34,672 bases of DNA from Palsa-1447 sp964509885 (GTDB lineage Bacteria; Verrucomicrobiota; Verrucomicrobiia; Opitutales; Opitutaceae), in assembly GCA_964509885.1 (NCBI GenBank), contig CAZDZL010000041.1:1-34672 (forward strand), written 5' to 3'. Below the pieces are notes generated by a model. The model saw only the letters and a list, made by a program, of their open reading frames with translations. It was not told the origin of the DNA and did not search any database. Each line of letters starts with the position of its first letter. Within the stretch, counting starts at the first letter, position 1. Below, piece by piece: positions 26,788 to 34,461 of the stretch. The translations under genes and the position numbers were made by a program.

Positions 26788-27531
26788 ATGCCTCAACTCT
26801 TTGGACACACCCGAGCCCATGTGGGGGCGCGACACGCCCTGATCACCCCGGGCAACCACGTGTACAGCTCCCTTCCCGGTGTCACCGGCGCCACCGCGGT
26901 CGTGCTCGTGAGCCCCGCCATGGGCGCCAAGGTTGCCCAGACGCTCCTCACCTTCCAGTCCGGCGGGGCCGCGAGGATCCCCGCCAGCGAGACCCAGACA
27001 TTCGGGTACGTCATGGAGGGCGGTGCCAACGTGGCCGTCGGCTCCAGGAAGCGCCGGCTGAAGGCGGGCGGGTTCTTCTTCTGTCCGGCGGGGTCGGACT
27101 GGAGCCTCGCCCTCCCGAAGAAGGGGACGCAGGTCACGCTCTTCCAGAAGACGTATGCCGCCCTTTCCGGGGTGCGGCCCCCGAAGGCCATCCTCGGCGA
27201 CCAGTCGAGGGTGAAGGGAACCCCGTTCCTCGGGGATCCCGCGGCCAACCTGCAGGTTCTCCTTCCCGACGAGCCGGCCTTCGACATGGCCGTCAATCTC
27301 TTCGCCTACCAGCCCGGCGGACACCTGCCCTTTGTCGAGGTGCACATCATGGAGCACGGGCTCGTCATGCTGTCCGGCGCCGGCGTCTACCGCCTCGAGG
27401 ATTCCTGGTATCCCGTGAAGGCCGGCGACGCCATCTGGATGGCCCCCTACTGTGCCCAGTGGTTTGTCGCGATGGGCAAGGCGCCCGCCCGCTACCTCTA
27501 CTACAAGGACGTCAACCGGTCCGCCCTATGA
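26788..27531 (+). CDS. allE: (S)-ureidoglycine aminohydrolase (bicupin)
   Basis: Takes ureidoglycine made by allantoate amidohydrolase to S-ureidoglycolate, releasing ammonia. The 247-residue protein has two cupin halves. The C-terminal manganese site is clear: FVEVHIMEHGL gives E184, H186 and H190, and PYCAQWF gives Q224. The spacing (2, 4, 34) equals that of the Arabidopsis enzyme E235/H237/H241/Q275 as I recall it. No plant-like targeting peptide is present. The 54 bases before it hold no gene. Its stop overlaps the next ATG by 4 bases. Confidence 0.93.
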   Translation: MPQLFGHTRAHVGARHALITPGNHVYSSLPGVTGATAVVLVSPAMGAKVAQTLLTFQSGGAARIPASETQTFGYVMEGGANVAVGSRKRRLKAGGFFFCPAGSDWSLALPKKGTQVTLFQKTYAALSGVRPPKAILGDQSRVKGTPFLGDPAANLQVLLPDEPAFDMAVNLFAYQPGGHLPFVEVHIMEHGLVMLSGAGVYRLEDSWYPVKAGDAIWMAPYCAQWFVAMGKAPARYLYYKDVNRSAL

Positions 27532-28784
27532 CCCGGACGCCGGACCTCAGGATCGCTGTCGACAGCGCCGGGCTCCAGCGCCGCATCGACGAGCTCGCCC
27601 TGATCTCGGAGGCACCGGCCCCCGTCGTGACGCGGGTCCTCTTTTCCGAGGCTGACCTGCGGGGCCGGGACTATGTGCGCCGGGCGGCCCGGGAGGCGGG
27701 CCTGACCCTCAGGGAGGACGCCGTCGGCAACATCTTCGCCCGCTGGGCGGGATCCGAGCCCGACCTCCCCGCGGTCGGCTCGGGCTCCCACACGGACGCC
27801 ATCCCGAACGCGGGAAGGTATGACGGCGTTGTCGGGGTGCTGGGCGCCTTCGAGGCGCTCGCGGCGCTCAAGAGGGCGGGCTTCAGTCCCAGGCGGTCGC
27901 TCGAGGTCGTGATGTTCACGGCCGAGGAGCCGACCCGCTTCGGGCTGGGGTGCCTGGGCAGCCGGCTCATGGCGGGCTCGATCTCCGTGGAGAAGGCCAA
28001 GGCCCTCAGGGATCCCGACGGCCGGACCCTGGACGAGCTGAGGGCCGCCGCGGGCTATTCCGGGACGCTGGAGTCGGTGCGGCTTCCCAACGGGTACTAC
28101 CACTCGTTCGTCGAGCTCCACATCGAGCAGGGCCCGATCCTCGAGGCGCAGAATATCCCGATCGGGATCGTGGAGCACATCGCGGGGCCGAGCAGCTACC
28201 GCGTGACCCTCCTCGGCGAGGGCGGCCACGCGGGCGCTGTCCTCATGCCGGTGCGCCACGACGCGATGCTGTCCGGAGCCGAGATCGCGCTGGCGGTCGA
28301 GCGCGCCGCCAAGGCGAGCGGCAGCCCCGACACGGTCGGTACGGTGGGCGTCTTCCGGATCGAGCCGGGCGCCGTCAACAGCGTGCCGTTCAGGGCCTAC
28401 CTCGAGATCGACCTGCGCGACTCCCGACTGGACACCAGGTCCAAGGCCCTTGCGGAGATCCGCGCCGCGGCGGAGGAGTCCTGCGCACGGCGCGGGATCA
28501 AGATGACGTTCGAGGAGATCAACGCCGACCCGCCCGCGGCGGGGGACCCGGAGACGGTCACGGTCGCCGAGAAGGTCTGCGCGGAACTCGGGCTTCGCTC
28601 GCTCCGCATGGTGAGCCGCGCCTACCACGACTCGCTGTTCATGGCCCGCGTGAGCCCGACGACCATGATCTTCATCCCGTGCCGCAACGGCTGGAGCCAC
28701 CGGCCCGAGGAATTCGCGACGCCGGAGCACATCGCCTCGGGGGCGGAGGTCCTCGCGCGCACGATGGCGCGGCTCGCCTCGTAG
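27528..28784 (+). CDS. Ureidoglycolate amidohydrolase (M20 family, plant-type route)
   Basis: Second M20 amidohydrolase of the operon, 418 residues, most likely converting ureidoglycolate to glyoxylate, CO2 and two ammonia. Metal motifs are GSGSHTDAIP (H88, D90), FTAEEPTRFGLGCLGS, and HIEQGPILEAQ. The decisive stretch is VSRAYHDSLFMARVSPTTMIFIPCRNGWSHRPEEF with His367, which resembles plant ureidoglycolate amidohydrolase far more than AllC, whose motif is GAGHDA. Position directly after ureidoglycine aminohydrolase and the absence of ureidoglycolate lyase (AllA) or dehydrogenase (AllD) support this. A residual possibility is N-carbamoyl amino acid hydrolysis. It ends 4 bases before xanthine dehydrogenase. 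Confidence 0.87.
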   Translation: MTRTPDLRIAVDSAGLQRRIDELALISEAPAPVVTRVLFSEADLRGRDYVRRAAREAGLTLREDAVGNIFARWAGSEPDLPAVGSGSHTDAIPNAGRYDGVVGVLGAFEALAALKRAGFSPRRSLEVVMFTAEEPTRFGLGCLGSRLMAGSISVEKAKALRDPDGRTLDELRAAAGYSGTLESVRLPNGYYHSFVELHIEQGPILEAQNIPIGIVEHIAGPSSYRVTLLGEGGHAGAVLMPVRHDAMLSGAEIALAVERAAKASGSPDTVGTVGVFRIEPGAVNSVPFRAYLEIDLRDSRLDTRSKALAEIRAAAEESCARRGIKMTFEEINADPPAAGDPETVTVAEKVCAELGLRSLRMVSRAYHDSLFMARVSPTTMIFIPCRNGWSHRPEEFATPEHIASGAEVLARTMARLAS

Positions 28785-28788
28785 ACCC

Positions 28789-31700
28789 ATGGGCTTTGAC
28801 TTCACGCTCAACGGGAAAAGGATCGAGGTCACGTCCACCGCCACGACGACGACCCTCCTCGACTTCCTGAGGTCGAGCGGGCTGACCGGCAGCAAGCAGG
28901 GCTGCGCCGAGGGGGACTGCGGCGCCTGCACGGTCGCCGTCGTCGAGCGGGACCACTCGGGCAAGGCGACCTACAGGGCCGTGAACAGCTGCATCGCGCT
29001 CGTCCCCATGTTTGCGGGACGCGAGGTCGTGACCGTCGAGGGCCTGTCCCCGGCCGGCGGCACGCTTCATCCCGCGCAGTCGGCGATGGTGGACCACTAC
29101 GGCTCCCAGTGCGGCTACTGCACGCCGGGCTTCGTGATGTCGCTCTTCGAGGGCTACTACCGGCCGGGCTGCAAGGGGCCCTGCGACATCAGCGACCAGC
29201 TGGGCGGCAACCTCTGCCGGTGCACGGGCTACCGTCCCATCCGGGACGCGGCGCTGGAGCTCCTCGACCGCCGGACGTCGGGCGGGAAAGGGGAGGCTGA
29301 CGGCTTCGCCGAGAGGCTGAAGGCCCCCGTCGCGACGCCCGGCCCGGTGGACTACCGTGCGGGCGCGGACCGTTTCCTGAGGCCGGTGTCGCTCGCCGGG
29401 CTCTTTGCGGCGATGGCCGAAAATCCCAAGGCGACGCTCATCGCGGGGGCGACCGAGATCGGCGTCGACGTGACCAAGAAATTCAAGGCCTTCCCTTTCC
29501 TCGTCTCCACCGACGGGGTTCCGGAGCTTACCCGGATCACGAAGACCGACGCGCACTGGAGGATCGGGGCCTCGGCCACCCTGACGGCCGTCGAGGATGC
29601 CCTCGCGGGCGAGTTCCCCTCGATGGCCAAGATGATCCGGGTCTTCGCGGCGAGGCAGATCCGCAACCGCGCGACCCTCGGCGGCAACCTCGCCACGGCC
29701 TCGCCAATCGGCGACAGCCCTCCCGTGCTCCTCGCGCTCGACGCCGCGCTCGTCCTCGCATCGGCCGCCGGCGAGAGGACCGTGGCCCTCTGCGACTTCT
29801 TCACGGGATACAGGAAGACCCTGCTCCAGCCCGGGGAGATCATCCGCGAGGTCCTTGTGCCCCGCCTCGCGCCGGAAAGGGGAGTCACCCGGCGCTCGGA
29901 CTTCCTTAAGGTCTCCAAGCGGCGCGAGCTCGACATCAGCATCGTCGCCGCGGCCTTCTCCGTCGACACCGACGCGGGCGGCGTCGTGCGCCGGGCCCGC
30001 ATCGCCTACGGCGGCGTCGCGGCCACACCGGTGCGCGCCCGCGTTGCCGAGGAAGCCCTGATAGGCCATTCGCTCCCCGAGTCGGCGGCGGAGGTATCGA
30101 GGCTGCTCGCCGAGAGCTTCACGCCGATCGACGACGTGCGATCCGGGGCGGAGTTCAGGCGAGGGCTTATCGTCAGCCTTTGGGAGAAGTTCGTATCGGG
30201 CGACGCCAGCATCGCCCAGGACGCGCCGCTTGATTTCCGGAAGGGCGCGGAGCCGCCCGCGACGGACCCTTCCCGGGCTCTGCGCCATGAAAGCTCCGTC
30301 GGGCACGTGACAGGGCGGGCAATGTACGTCGACGACACGGCGCAGCGCCGGCCGATGCTCGACATCTGGCCCGTATGCTCCCCGCACGCGCGCGCCCGCA
30401 TCGTGAGGCGCGACGCCTCCGCCGCCCGGGCGATGCCGGGCGTCGAGGCCGTCCTGATGGCGGAGGACATCCCGGGCCACAACCAGGTCGGCACAGGCCA
30501 CGATGAGCCGCTTTTCGCGGACAAGGACATCCTCTACCATGGGCAGGTGGTGGCGGTCGTCGTGGGCAAGTCGCCCAAGGCGTGCCGCGCGGCCGCCGCG
30601 GCCGTCGTCGTCGAGTACGAGCCGTTGCCCCCGCTCCTGGGCATCAAGGAAGCGGTGGACGCGAGGAGCTTCCATTCGCCACCCCACACCCTTGCGCGCG
30701 GAGACGCGGCCGCCGCGCTCACGAGGGCCCCCCTTCGCCTCGAGGGGGAGTTCTCGTTCGGCGGCCAGGAGCATTTCTACCTGGAGACCCAGGCGGCCTG
30801 GGCGGAGATGGGCGAGGCCGGCAGCGTGTTTGTCAGCTCGTCGACGCAGCACCCGACGGAGATCCAGAGCGTCGTCGCGGACGTGCTTGGCGAGCACCGC
30901 AACAAGGTCGTCGTCCAGTCCCCGCGCATGGGCGGCGGCTTCGGGGGCAAGGAGACGCAGGGAAACGCCTTTGCCGCGATGGTCGCCCTCGCCTCGGTCA
31001 AGACCGGCCGGCCCGTGAGGATCCAGCTCGACCGCGACCTGGACATGATGCTGACCGGCAAGAGGCACCCGTTCTATTCCACGTTCTCCGTCGGCTACGA
31101 CAAGGCCGGCATGATCCTTGCGGCCTCGGTCGACCTTTACTCGGACGGGGGATGGTCGCTCGACCTTTCGCAGCCGGTCCTCGACCGGGCGCTCTTCCAC
31201 CTCGACAACGGCTACTACATCCCGGCCGTGCGCTTCACCGGGCTGATCGCGAAGACCAACGTCGCCTCGAACACGGCCTTCCGGGGATTCGGGGGGCCCC
31301 AAGGGATGCTGATCATGGAGGAGATCGTCGACCGGATCGCGCGGCGACTCGGCCTTCCTCCCGAGGTGGTCCGCGACCGGAACCTCTACCGGGGCACGGG
31401 GGAGACCAACACAACCCATTTTCTGCAGGACATCGGGGACAACCGCCTGCGGACCGTGTGGAACCAGGTGCAGGAGCAGGCGGGCTTCGCGGCCCGGCGC
31501 GCCGCGGTGGATGCGTGGAACAAGGCCCACCCGCGGATCAAGCGCGGGCTCGCGGTGACGCCGCTCAAGTTCGGCATCGCCTTCACGCTGACCCACTACA
31601 ACCAGGCGGGCTCCCTGGTGCTCATCTACATGGACGGCACCGTCCAGGTGAACCACGGCGGGACGGAGATGGGCCAGGGCCTCCACACCAAGGTCATGGG

Positions 31701-32565
31701 TGTCGCGATGCGGGAACTGGGGCTGCCGGCCGACAGGATCAGGATGATGGCCACGACCACCGACAAGGTGCCCAACACATCCGCCACGGCGGCGTCATCG
31801 GGGGCGGACTTGAATGGGGCCGCGGTCCGCAACGCCTGCATCACCCTCCGGGAAAGGCTGCTCCCTGTAGCCGCGGAGGTGCTCTCGAAGAAATCGGGGA
31901 AGACAATTAGCCCCGCGGACGTGGAGATAGCCGACGGAAAGGTGACGGCGCGAGGCTGTGATGCCTCCGTCGACTTCGCCGACGTATGCTTCATGGCCCA
32001 CCAGAAGCGGGTGAGCATGTCCGCGGCCGGGTTCTATGCGACGCCGGGCATCCACTGGGACTGGTCCACGGCCTCGGGACGGCCCTTCCAGTATTTTGCC
32101 TGCGGGGCGGCGGTCGCCGAGGTCGAGGTCGACGGCTACAGCGGGATGCACCGCGTCCTCCGCATAGACGCCGTCCACGATGTGGGGAATTCGCTCAACA
32201 CGGGGGTAGACCTCGGCCAGATCGAGGGCGGCATCGTCCAGGGTGTCGGCTGGCTCACCCGGGAGGAGCTGCTCTGGGACAAGAAGGGGAAACTCATGAC
32301 GCATAGCGCGAGCACCTATCAGATTCCGGCGATCAGCGACGCGCCCATCGAGATGAATGTGACGCTCCTGCCCATGGCGACGCAGGACGGGACCATCCAT
32401 GGGAGCAAGGCCGCCGGCGAGCCGCCGCTCATGCTGGCTTTCTCGGTGAGGGAGGCCCTCAGGGACGCGGTGTCAGCCTTCGGATCGAAGACGGGCGAGA
32501 TCCCTCTGGCTTCGCCGGCCACTTCCGAGGCGATATATGCTGCCATCAAGAACAGGACATCGTAA
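28789..32565 (+). CDS. xdhA: Xanthine dehydrogenase, single-chain fusion of XdhA and XdhB
   Basis: Oxidises hypoxanthine and xanthine to urate with NAD. The protein is 1258 residues in one chain, as in animals, rather than the two subunits of Rhodobacter. N-terminal plant-type [2Fe-2S] domain with C39, C44, C47 and C68; second [2Fe-2S] domain with QCGYCTPGF and GNLCRCTGYRPI; FAD domain (about 190-470) with LIAGATEIG and NRATLGGNLATASPIGDSPP; a linker near residue 500; then the molybdopterin domain from RHESSVGHVTGRAMYVDD. Molybdenum-site motifs are EHFYLETQ, GGGFGGKETQ, NTAFRGFGGPQG, GTEMGQGLHTK, and GEPPLML with the catalytic Glu1211. The C-terminal half reads very like bacterial XdhB. Last gene of the operon; maturation would need XdhC (33679). 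Confidence 0.94.
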   Translation: MGFDFTLNGKRIEVTSTATTTTLLDFLRSSGLTGSKQGCAEGDCGACTVAVVERDHSGKATYRAVNSCIALVPMFAGREVVTVEGLSPAGGTLHPAQSAMVDHYGSQCGYCTPGFVMSLFEGYYRPGCKGPCDISDQLGGNLCRCTGYRPIRDAALELLDRRTSGGKGEADGFAERLKAPVATPGPVDYRAGADRFLRPVSLAGLFAAMAENPKATLIAGATEIGVDVTKKFKAFPFLVSTDGVPELTRITKTDAHWRIGASATLTAVEDALAGEFPSMAKMIRVFAARQIRNRATLGGNLATASPIGDSPPVLLALDAALVLASAAGERTVALCDFFTGYRKTLLQPGEIIREVLVPRLAPERGVTRRSDFLKVSKRRELDISIVAAAFSVDTDAGGVVRRARIAYGGVAATPVRARVAEEALIGHSLPESAAEVSRLLAESFTPIDDVRSGAEFRRGLIVSLWEKFVSGDASIAQDAPLDFRKGAEPPATDPSRALRHESSVGHVTGRAMYVDDTAQRRPMLDIWPVCSPHARARIVRRDASAARAMPGVEAVLMAEDIPGHNQVGTGHDEPLFADKDILYHGQVVAVVVGKSPKACRAAAAAVVVEYEPLPPLLGIKEAVDARSFHSPPHTLARGDAAAALTRAPLRLEGEFSFGGQEHFYLETQAAWAEMGEAGSVFVSSSTQHPTEIQSVVADVLGEHRNKVVVQSPRMGGGFGGKETQGNAFAAMVALASVKTGRPVRIQLDRDLDMMLTGKRHPFYSTFSVGYDKAGMILAASVDLYSDGGWSLDLSQPVLDRALFHLDNGYYIPAVRFTGLIAKTNVASNTAFRGFGGPQGMLIMEEIVDRIARRLGLPPEVVRDRNLYRGTGETNTTHFLQDIGDNRLRTVWNQVQEQAGFAARRAAVDAWNKAHPRIKRGLAVTPLKFGIAFTLTHYNQAGSLVLIYMDGTVQVNHGGTEMGQGLHTKVMGVAMRELGLPADRIRMMATTTDKVPNTSATAASSGADLNGAAVRNACITLRERLLPVAAEVLSKKSGKTISPADVEIADGKVTARGCDASVDFADVCFMAHQKRVSMSAAGFYATPGIHWDWSTASGRPFQYFACGAAVAEVEVDGYSGMHRVLRIDAVHDVGNSLNTGVDLGQIEGGIVQGVGWLTREELLWDKKGKLMTHSASTYQIPAISDAPIEMNVTLLPMATQDGTIHGSKAAGEPPLMLAFSVREALRDAVSAFGSKTGEIPLASPATSEAIYAAIKNRTS

Positions 32566-32576
32566 CTAGCTATTTG

Positions 32577-32588
32577 GTAATATATTAC
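32577..32588. promoter_or_regulatory. 12-bp AT-rich palindrome before the nucleotidyltransferase module
   Basis: GTAATATATTAC is a perfect palindrome in the 93-base AT-rich spacer between the xanthine dehydrogenase stop and the two-gene module. An 8-base inverted pair (GCTATTTG at 32569-32576, CAAATAGC at 32642-32649) brackets the same spacer. It could be an autoregulatory operator or part of a promoter; this is inference. Confidence 0.35.
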
Positions 32589-32658
32589 ATGTCTTTTTTG
32601 ATCACCGATTTAGCGCCCAAACGTTGAACTTTGAGCTCTCTCAAATAGCATTTTGATC

Positions 32659-32943
32659 ATGCCACCACCGAGTCGCCAACTCGAAGGTATTGCTCGAGAG
32701 GTTGTCTGGTGGGAAGCGCCGGAAGTTACGCTTTCGGACCAAAATGACTTTCTCGGAAACGTGATGGCGAGGGGGATTTGGGACGCTGTGCAGCATGTTG
32801 AGGCAATCTACGGAGAGGAGGCCTTTCGAGAAGCTCTGCGGCACGCGAAGCCCGGCGTGATCGATGTCGCCTCTTGGCACTATTGGCATCATCGCCTCGG
32901 AATGGAACCGGTTCCTGAAATGCCAAAGAGGACATTTGCGTGA
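32659..32943 (+). CDS. Small protein encoded upstream of an AbiEii-like nucleotidyltransferase, putative antitoxin
   Basis: A 94-residue protein beginning MPPPSRQLEGIAREVVWWEAPE; a TTG two codons earlier is possible. It has the stretch DQNDFLGNVMARGIWDAVQHVEAIYGEEAFREALRHAKPG and ends near WHYWHHRLGMEPVPEMPKRTF, with many aromatic residues and no recognised DNA-binding motif. It overlaps the next gene by 4 bases (GTGA), so the two are translated together. In such pairs the upstream small gene is usually the antitoxin or partner. GC content is clearly lower than in the flanking purine genes, which suggests transfer. Confidence 0.7.
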   Translation: MPPPSRQLEGIAREVVWWEAPEVTLSDQNDFLGNVMARGIWDAVQHVEAIYGEEAFREALRHAKPGVIDVASWHYWHHRLGMEPVPEMPKRTFA

Positions 32944-33644
32944 AATCCATAGTACCCCGTCTTGAAACCTTGCCTAAGGCGCAGCGCGTATTGTGGCCAA
33001 GACTTTCGGCAGTGGGTGCCAATTTCGTCCTATACGGAGGTACGGCCCTTTCGTTGCAAGTAGGAGGGCGGATATCCGTCGATTTCGATTTTTTTTCCGC
33101 GCATTCCTTGGACGCGGATCATTTGGTGAAGGGCCTGCCTTTCCTGAAGGGGGCAATTCTTCAACAGCGAGCTGAAAATACAGCTTCGTTTTTGATTGGC
33201 AGCGGGGAGGACTCCGTCGCGGTCTCTTTTTTTGGAGGCCTGAGCTTCGGGCGCGTAGGTGATCCAGTTCGGTTCTCCGACAACGGGGTATTTGCGGCAG
33301 GCTTGCTAGATTTGGCCGCGCAGAAGATTAGGGTCATCCAGCAGCGCGCAAAGGCAAAGGACTATCAGGACATTTACAAGCTGCTGTCCGAGGGCGTCAC
33401 TCTGGAGGAGGCGTTGGGAGCGGCTCAGGCATTGTTTCCCGAGTTCAATCCCTCCGTCTCTCTCAAAGCTCTAAGTTATTTCGGCGACGTGAAAAATCTG
33501 CCGCAGGGCATCCAAACAGATCTGATTTCCGCGGCTGCAAGGGTCCGAGGAATTGCTCCACTCGTGAGGTATCGTGATTCATTGCTTCCCGATCTCGAGT
33601 TGCCTGAGAAAACACGCGGATTGGAGATCGAGCCGGAACTCTAA
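32940..33644 (+). CDS. Nucleotidyltransferase AbiEii/AbiGii-toxin-like protein
   Basis: A 234-residue protein starting at GTG within the stop of the upstream gene. The polymerase-beta-type nucleotidyltransferase signature is visible: YGGTALSLQVGG (GGT at 33-35) followed by RISVDFDFF with the metal Asp pair D48 and D50. A later AQKIRVIQQRAKAKDYQDIYKLL (D141, D144) is typical of AbiEii-like proteins. Members of this superfamily act as toxins or phage-defence effectors by nucleotidyl transfer, for example to tRNA. Whether this one does so is inference. It is low in GC relative to its neighbours and has only 34 bases to the convergent xdhC stop, which places the module as an insertion beside the purine genes. 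Confidence 0.82.
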   Translation: MKSIVPRLETLPKAQRVLWPRLSAVGANFVLYGGTALSLQVGGRISVDFDFFSAHSLDADHLVKGLPFLKGAILQQRAENTASFLIGSGEDSVAVSFFGGLSFGRVGDPVRFSDNGVFAAGLLDLAAQKIRVIQQRAKAKDYQDIYKLLSEGVTLEEALGAAQALFPEFNPSVSLKALSYFGDVKNLPQGIQTDLISAAARVRGIAPLVRYRDSLLPDLELPEKTRGLEIEPEL

Positions 33645-33678
33645 CGTGGATACGCCGACCTGGCGGGAGCAACGCCGA

Positions 33679-34461
33679 CTATTTGGCGGCTTGAAGCCGA
33701 TCCCGCTCCGATAGCAGCTGCGCCGCGACGCTGAGTGCGATCTCATGCGGGTGGTTTGTGCCGAAATCCAAACCGACCGGGCAGTGGAACCGGGACGCCT
33801 GCTTGGCCTTGACACCGTCCGCGATGAGCTCCTTGCGCAGGACCTTCGCTTTCGCTTCGCTCCCAATGACCCCGATGAACGGGAAGTTCCTCTCGGTGAG
33901 GGCACGCTTGAGTATGGGCCTGTCCGTCGCGTGCCCCATCGTCATCACGAGGAGGAACGTGTTGTCGGGAAGTGTCGGAACGATGCTCTCCGGGGACTCG
34001 GAATGCACCACCCGCAGGTTTGCCGAGCGCGGCAGCCGGTCCAGCCACTCGGGTCTGGAGTCGACGACCGTGATCCGCGCGGGCAGGGGAGCCAGCACGG
34101 GAATGAGCGCCTGGCCGACGTGCCCCGCCCCGAAGACGGCGATGTTCCACGGCCCCGCCCCGAAATGCGGCTCAAAGTAGAATTTGACCGATCCCCCGCA
34201 GGTCATGCCCACGTCCCCCTTAAGGGTCCAGGACGCGAAGCGGGGCTTGGCGTCTCCCTTGGCGAGCATCTCCGCCGCGAGCTTGAGCGCTGCGGCCTCG
34301 ACCTTTCCCCCGCCCACCGTCCCGCTGTGGAGTCCCTGGGCGGTCACGAGCATCTTTGCGCCGGCATCCTGGGGCGTGCTGCCGAGGGCGTCGACGAGTG
34401 TCACTAGGACGAAGGACACGCCCTCGCTCTCGAGCAACACGACCTGCTCGTAGACGGTCAC
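33679..34461 (-). CDS. xdhC: Xanthine dehydrogenase maturation factor XdhC
   Basis: Binds molybdenum cofactor, promotes its sulfuration and delivers it to xanthine dehydrogenase; it is not part of the final enzyme. The 260-residue protein starts at GTG 34461, overlapping the upstream stop by 4 bases. The N-terminal XdhC/CoxI domain carries GSTPQDAGAKMLV, GTVGGGKVEA and MTCGGSVKFYFEP (C88). The C-terminal Rossmann-like domain carries VFGAGHVGQAL (GAGHVG at 111-116), IGVIGSEAKA and FHCPVGLDFGTNHPHEIALSVAAQLL. All are typical of XdhC. It faces the xanthine dehydrogenase gene across the low-GC nucleotidyltransferase module, so it is not in the same operon. Confidence 0.93.
   Translation of the reverse strand: MTVYEQVVLLESEGVSFVLVTLVDALGSTPQDAGAKMLVTAQGLHSGTVGGGKVEAAALKLAAEMLAKGDAKPRFASWTLKGDVGMTCGGSVKFYFEPHFGAGPWNIAVFGAGHVGQALIPVLAPLPARITVVDSRPEWLDRLPRSANLRVVHSESPESIVPTLPDNTFLLVMTMGHATDRPILKRALTERNFPFIGVIGSEAKAKVLRKELIADGVKAKQASRFHCPVGLDFGTNHPHEIALSVAAQLLSERDRLQAAK

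Noticed and set aside
28672..31686. Long minus-strand open frame opposite xanthine dehydrogenase
   Set aside because: Arg/His/Val-rich shadow of the coding strand with no domain; the plus strand has a complete recognised enzyme.
32577..32600. Rho-independent terminator after xanthine dehydrogenase
   Set aside because: A T-run exists near 32592, but the preceding palindrome is AT-only and can form at best a 4-bp stem with a loop; no GC-rich stem is present.
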